DNA of 64,000 nucleotides, from contig CM075765.1 of the NCBI GenBank assembly GCA_037974665.1, positions 60,290,247 to 60,354,246 on the forward strand. The letters run 5' to 3'. Of this stretch, positions 58,428-64,000 are shown in pieces. A program made the translations under genes and the position numbers. The notes below the pieces were generated by a model. It was not told where the DNA came from. It searched no databases and saw only the letters and a list, made by a program, of their open reading frames with translations. The DNA comes from Ehretia macrophylla (lineage: Eukaryota; Streptophyta; Magnoliopsida; Boraginales; Ehretiaceae). The first letter of the stretch is position 1; each line of letters opens with the position of its first letter.

Positions 58428-59990
58428 TCCTTTCACCCTTGAAACAGTTGCGTCCTCACAATTCTTCTTCCAATAGGACTCAACATCATCTGAAATCCAA
58501 CTCTGGTCACTCTTCATTGGTTGCTGAGCAAGACACAGAATAAGATACTCGTAGGAAAACCCAAATAGAAATCCCATCCAAGAATGCCGAGAAAATACCA
58601 ACTAAAGACTGAAGCAGGGATACTGTAGATGTTATCAATACCACATATGATTGACAAGAAGAATACCGAAGGAATATCCATATATAAATCCCTAATAGAA
58701 GTCCAACAAGTACCAAATAAGGAAGTCAAAAGATAGCCAGAGTAGATGCAGCACATATAAGAGCAAACTCCAAGACCTCATCGTCATTTGCCGAGTGCAA
58801 ACTTTATACAACTTACCACCAAGAAAGCCCAATGTATTCCACAACATACCGTAAGCAATATGAAATAATAAGTCTGAACAAGATTCCAAGTGTAAAACTT
58901 CCAATAAATGTCATCAAGGAAAATACTAGTAGAATGCCCACTGAGAATTCCAAAGAATACCGTAAGTGGTACTATACAATAAGTATGATAGGAATTCCAA
59001 ATACCAAACCTACTGAGGAACACTAAAGAAAATACCCGAAACAATGCTCCAGTAAGAGAGTATCAAGGATTGCCCAATAAGTAAGTACTGGATAAATGGC
59101 CACTAAGAATTCTAGAGAATACCATTGAAGAATTTCCAATTAGGAATGCTAGTAACACACCAATAAAGACCGAGACACATATGCCATAGATAATACCATA
59201 CAGTAAGTCCGATTGAAACCCCAATAGCCAAGTCCACTGAGAAGTGCCAACAAAAGTTTCCAAAGAATACCCAATAAGAAAATCAAATAATGATCCAAAG
59301 AACAACCAAATCAAACCTCAACAGAAAGCTACTCTTTCACAACTGTTAAACACAGAGGAGGACCTTAGAGATTCGCCAATAACCAAGCTCCAAAAGCAAA
59401 CACCAACTCCCAAATAAAGGCTAGTCAAATACTGCTCATTCCTGTCAATCCATATAACTTGGAGGGTCTGCTACTAACCACTTCTCTTCAGGGGGAGGAA
59501 GAAGTCTTTCTTACCATTTCAATAGGACATGTATGAATGCCAATATATCACATTTATACATACATGCCTTAAACTATTATGCAAGCAAGTTTATAAAAGA
59601 ATTTATAAAATAGTTTATTCAACAAAGTCACTCAAGCACGGCAATCAAGTCAAGCACAACATAATCAATTCAAATCATGACACAACCAATTCAAGACATT
59701 CCAACACACACATTACAAGCAATACTCCATGTAAATAACAATTCACGAGGTCGATCCGATTCATGATGCCAATTCGATACACGAGTAGTCACTTCACTTC
59801 ACGTAACACACATTTGGCACATAATACATAACTATATCACATAGGTGCACGCATTCAGGTCAAGACACACAATCTTACATACAGGCATACACTTTCAAGA
59901 CACACTTATCAAGCACACATTCAAGGATCACTACCCACTAGACCGAGGACCCTGTCCCGGCTTATGAGCTAAACAAGCTCTGATACCACC
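58428..59990 (-). other. A2 internal region
   Basis: A reversed polypurine tract (TCCTTTCACCCTTGAAACA) lies at the left and a reversed primer site (AGCTCTGATACCA, about 59977-59989) at the right. Between them is the same AAGAATACC / GAATTCC filler as in the compound element. Long hydrophobic minus-strand frames follow from the repeat. Confidence 0.82.
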
Positions 59991-62509
59991 TGTAACACCC
60001 CGATCCCTTTCGAGACCGGAAGTTCTATCAATCAATCTAATCGCAGCCCAATTCCAAACCCGGGCAAAATTTTTAGGGAAAACGGACGGAGTCTCCCCTG
60101 TTTCTAGGCAAAATGCAAACTTGTGCACCAGAACCGTGTCCAACCATTCACAATTCCTTAAGGCCATCCGAGCCTTGGTTCTCAACAATTAAACACAATA
60201 AGTATATATATATTTGCAAGTACCCAGACTATTCTAACTCTTTGCTTTAGACAATACAAACATGCATTGAATCCATAACTTACTAACCTATACATAAAAC
60301 ATAATGATTATATACATTTCATGAAAGTAAAAATATTTATATCTTTGACCACTCAAGCCACATAGCACGCAAGGCAACTCTTCAAGCACGATCTATCACA
60401 TAACCACGAACTTTTCAGCTAACAAGGTATTTCCTGAAATGTGGTGGTCAGCAGTGACTATAGACAACACGCATACTCAGTGAGAGCGAAATAGATATTG
60501 AGGTGGAGAGAAAGAAAGTCGTGCAATACAAATAAGACAGTAAAGCAATATATCCGATAAGAACAACAATCAATATATTTAACAATACAATAACAATTAA
60601 AAAAGGCATTAACACAACCAGTCAAAGCTATACCACACTTTGAAGGCTATGGTTCACTCATACGAGCAATGTACCATTTCAGGAGTAATACATCAATCTC
60701 GAGCTTGATGTTGACAATGATGACAATAAGCGTGCATCCACCTTATAACATCCACTAGGTATACTCCAGATGTACCCTAACACATCTATGACCCAAATCT
60801 CCCAAGGTGGTACCCCTAGCGAGAATGGGAATAGGACACGGAGCTAGAGCAAACCAACACTGGCAGCCTGAGACTGCCCAGAGAGGCCCAGCACTCACGC
60901 GCCTGACACTATACAATGCAATACGAGATACAAGCAATAAACAAGCGATAGCACGAAAGTACAAATTAGTGGCGATATACGAGATATCAAGCATTTACAA
61001 TCAATATTGGCATTCAATTAACATTTCAAGCATGATTATCATTAACATCAATAAGAACATCAATTAAACACGTAATATTAGTTCAAACACGAAAACGACA
61101 AATAACACTATCCAATCTCCAACTTCCAAAGGCAATTATGAGCAAACGAGCTACGGAATTAAGAAATCGATTTCACTACATTCACTTAAGTACTACAAGG
61201 CACGTTTCTATATCACAAAACTTCACTTTTTCACCTGAAGCTCGGAAGTCCACCTACTGCGTCTGAACTACAGCTATGCTAATCGGTCGCTCAATCATTG
61301 CCACAACAGCGTCAAAAGTGCATCCATGCCCTCGATAGCAAAACCCCTAACTCAATTCGAGCACGGTCAACTCTTGGTCAAACGGCCCCTTTATGTTTCT
61401 TTGTCTAATTTCCAATTTTAACAAAGGCCGGTCCGTTTTTATTTCACATTTTATCTTTCTAACATTAGTGGCACATATCCAAATCAAGAAATCTAAATTC
61501 GGATCAAAAATCCAAAATTCTAGGGTTTTACTATTCATTTTTACTATTCACATTCTTCCCTAATTTCAATTTGCATTTCTAGCCGTAAAAATCGCTAAAT
61601 AACTAACAAACAATGCTCTATGAATCTTAAGGAAGTTATTTCAAGCAATAATAGGCATTATAACGCGATAAATATCAAATTTGAAAAATTGAATCAAATA
61701 TCAAATTCAAATAAAAATGCACAAAAACGTGAAAACCCTCATAGTGATTGAAGAAGAGAGGTTGAAGATGCTCTAGCAACAATCCTTGAGCGATTCCAAG
61801 CAAAATCGTGGAAGAAAATGGAAGAAAATATTTTTTTCCCTTGGCTCCTTGAACTCTTGGTTTTGGGGGGGATATGGAAGGCATTTTGGAATTTGTTTTT
61901 CTTGTTTTGGGTTGGTTTAGTTCATTTAAAAGATGATAAAGGCTAACAAGGGCAAAAAGGTCATTTGGCTAGGTCAAAGTAAGTTAAATTAGTCAAACAA
62001 GCTTATTTAATTAGCATTTAGTTTAATTCAAGCTAGAACAATGCAATTTTAATGCAAAACAACTAAAAACTAGTTAAATTAAACTAGAAACAGTATTCAC
62101 GAAAAGCTATAAACAAATCTCTAACTCTCGCTTTCGCTACGTTACGATCGAACGGTCAATGAACGAACACTAATAGAATAATAAGCAATTTCATAAAAAT
62201 ATAACTTTTGAAAAGTAATTTAGTTTAAAATTCACTCTGGCTCAGAGTTACTTTTCCATTTTGTTGAAAATAAATTAATTTAAGTGCAATAAAATAAATC
62301 CGAGTTCTGAAAACAATCAAAATTGTTAATATTCATTTAAAATAATAAATTCAAATATCATTTGAATAGCTTTGAAGAAATAGAAAATTATTACTAGAAA
62401 TGAATGTTTAACTGAAAATAAACATGAAATTCAATGCTATCATTTAAGATGACAATTAACTAAATACGATTAAATGCTATTAAATGTGTGCCAGGTTTGG
62501 GTTATCACA
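59991..62509 (-). repeat. A2 5' LTR
   Basis: This 2519-bp LTR begins TGTAACACCCCGATCCC and ends GGGTTATCACA. The U5 motif is at 60082-60101. It is followed by CTACC. It is clearly similar to the 3' copy, with scattered small differences and indels. Confidence 0.92.
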
Positions 62510-62514
62510 CTACC

Positions 62515-64000
62515 AACGCATAAAGGTTCCGATTCGAGCAAGAGCCCACACGAGGGAGGCGAGAAGATCTTGATCGAAAGCTCCACTGTTCTGAATAATG
62601 AGAAAGACTTTTCAAAATTAGATCAAATCGATCGAGAGTCTCATCAACTGTTAGGTGGGCTAACCGACCGACTGAGTTGGGTTGGGCGTCCATGTCACAA
62701 AAGCTTTCTAATGCCAAGAATCCCATTATTAATCGAATCGGGGCGGATCTATTACATTGGCAAATGAAAAATATTTTGTTTTAACATTCAGAAAGAAAAC
62801 ATAGAAAAGAGGAAGAGTCACTAAGACAAGAGCTAGGTAAGCAAGCAAGAATGAGAGGTGCAAAAGGCGAACATCTCCATTGAGTGACTGTAACTGCTAT
62901 GGTTTACAGTCAATAGTTCTTAACCAACCTTTTCTCACTGAGCTTTATAAAGCTTTAAGAGAGAATAGGGAATAAGGTCGACCTTCGCTCCAAACTAAAT
63001 TGGACCCGGACTTTGTTTCTTCTCCTGCAGAGCCTTGAGAAAGTCACTAGCGGTAGGTTAGTACAGTTTTCCTGCTGCTGATTTGGCCCTACATTAATTC
63101 AGGAGCCTTCTTCTTTAGTCTAGGATTCTAAATGATAATAAAATCAAAGGTATGAAGTAACTCGACTGATAAGGAGATGAAGGTAAACGCTCGACCAATA
63201 GGGAGATGATGGAAGATGATCGATCGATAGGGAGACGAATGGAGTTGGCTGGGTGAGAACAAGAAGTGGTCGTCGTCTGGTAGCCGGTAGCTATACTAAG
63301 CGAAGAACCGCTCGTTTCCTTTTCTTCGCGAATAACATGTGGAGGTAGCCTAGGAGAAGATAAACAAGCTACATCTGCCTACCTCTCATCTATATCTATA
63401 GGCGGCAATGGTAAGAGATGGGTTACATGGTAACTGTATCGGCGGTTAGGGCCAGCACTACGTGTTTTATCTAGGTTCCGCTCTTATGTACACCCCACCT
63501 CACATAGAAGAAGGGAAACCTCTTCAATAGAAGAACCCGTGTGAGTGGGAAGGGATTGAATCATTCAATCGTCAGATATGTCTTCTTCCATGATCCATTT
63601 CATGTCAAATCTAATTAGTTATCAAAATGCCTACTTTACAAATGGAACGTTGTCTCCCAAGAACCCTAAGGTTCCCGGTAACTGGCCGCATTGGCCCAAT
63701 AACCTTCGTCACCCGCAACTAACCATTTATTATGTCTTCCTTTCAAAAGGGCTTTCAGTGAACTATTGAAGCTATTAGTGTGATTGATCAGACAAGTACC
63801 AAGGACACGGAGCCAACGAGTTCTATCAAACAGCATAATGAGTATAAGGTCACAGAACAGAAGCCTTCGCCAACTTTGATAGGCATAGCATTGCAAGTAA
63901 ATAGAGCAGAGAGCTTACCGTTTCTTTCTATTATACTCACGAGCTTGTTGTAGTTGGTCCTAAAGGGGGAACCCCGTTGCTTACTTGTTATATCCCTTCG
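62515..64000. other. Second organelle-like block, right part
   Basis: This is the continuation of the block interrupted by A2. It has no recognisable exon, tRNA or rRNA. Frames at 62474-62767, 63578-63769 and 63666-63896 (minus) have no known domain. The texture (GATCGATCGATAGGGAGA, AAGCGAAGAACCGCTCG) resembles plant mitochondrial intergenic DNA, but that is an impression only. Confidence 0.45.

Larger units (their letters stand above)
55888..62509 (-). mobile_element. A2: intact non-autonomous family A element
   Basis: A2 is 6622 bp with target duplication CTACC (55883-55887 and 62510-62514). The LTRs are 55888-58427 and 59991-62509, with an internal region of 1563 bp. It has no gag or pol. 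The intact duplication shows that a single LTR-internal-LTR unit is the normal form of family A, which makes the three-LTR form at 17931-36426 abnormal. Confidence 0.93.

Overview
The window looks like plant nuclear DNA, probably from an angiosperm. Two kinds of sequence fill it. One is degraded mitochondrial DNA (a NUMT) carrying the first three exons of nad4 with its group II introns. The other is a dense, nested set of LTR retrotransposons, mostly Ty3/gypsy elements of the long-LTR chromovirus type (probably Tekay/Del-like), plus one Ty1/copia scrap. No intact host gene, rRNA, CRISPR array or prokaryotic feature was seen. A nuclear location is inferred from the decayed nad4 (two nonsense codons, two 1-bp deletions), from full LTR elements with 5-bp target-site duplications (TSDs) inside the mitochondrial sequence, and from nonsense codons in the elements that are mostly CAG-to-TAG changes, as expected from deamination of methylated CHG sites.

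Layout. 1-556: integrase C-terminal scrap of a gypsy element. 557-17400 (approx.): nad4 NUMT, with exon 1 at 1701-2161, exon 2 at 3573-4087 and exon 3 at 16639-17059. Its intron 2 is split by element E1 (4615-14002, TSD TGATC). 17400-17906: unidentified. 17931-36426: a minus-strand non-autonomous family (A) in the form LTR-internal-LTR-internal-LTR. The middle LTR contains a younger plus-strand element, E2 (23540-30480, TSD TAGAG), which has gag but no pol. 36427 to about 53222: element D on the minus strand, with a truncated gag and one LTR. That LTR is split by a solo LTR (38214-40698, TSD GTGTT) and by a nearly complete gypsy element, E3 (40742-50247, minus strand, TSD ACAGG). About 53223-53922: copia integrase/linker scrap. 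53923-55887 and 62515-64000: a second organelle-like block with a decayed trnG(GCC). It is interrupted by another family A element, A2 (55888-62509, TSD CTACC).

How the parts relate. E1 and E3 are former autonomous elements with gag, protease, reverse transcriptase, RNase H and integrase with a chromodomain-like tail. E2 and family A lost pol and carry a low-complexity filler instead, so they would have depended on proteins supplied in trans. Six LTR families (E1, E2, E3, solo E, D, A) share internal modules although most of their sequence differs: a consensus-like 5' splice site, a 3' splice site 1.2-1.8 kb downstream, a GC-rich block within that interval and, in three of them, a 20-bp U5 motif. 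In five families a short, mostly acidic reading frame follows the acceptor in the same phase. This LTR architecture is the most unusual thing in the window. All similarities and ages were judged by eye.
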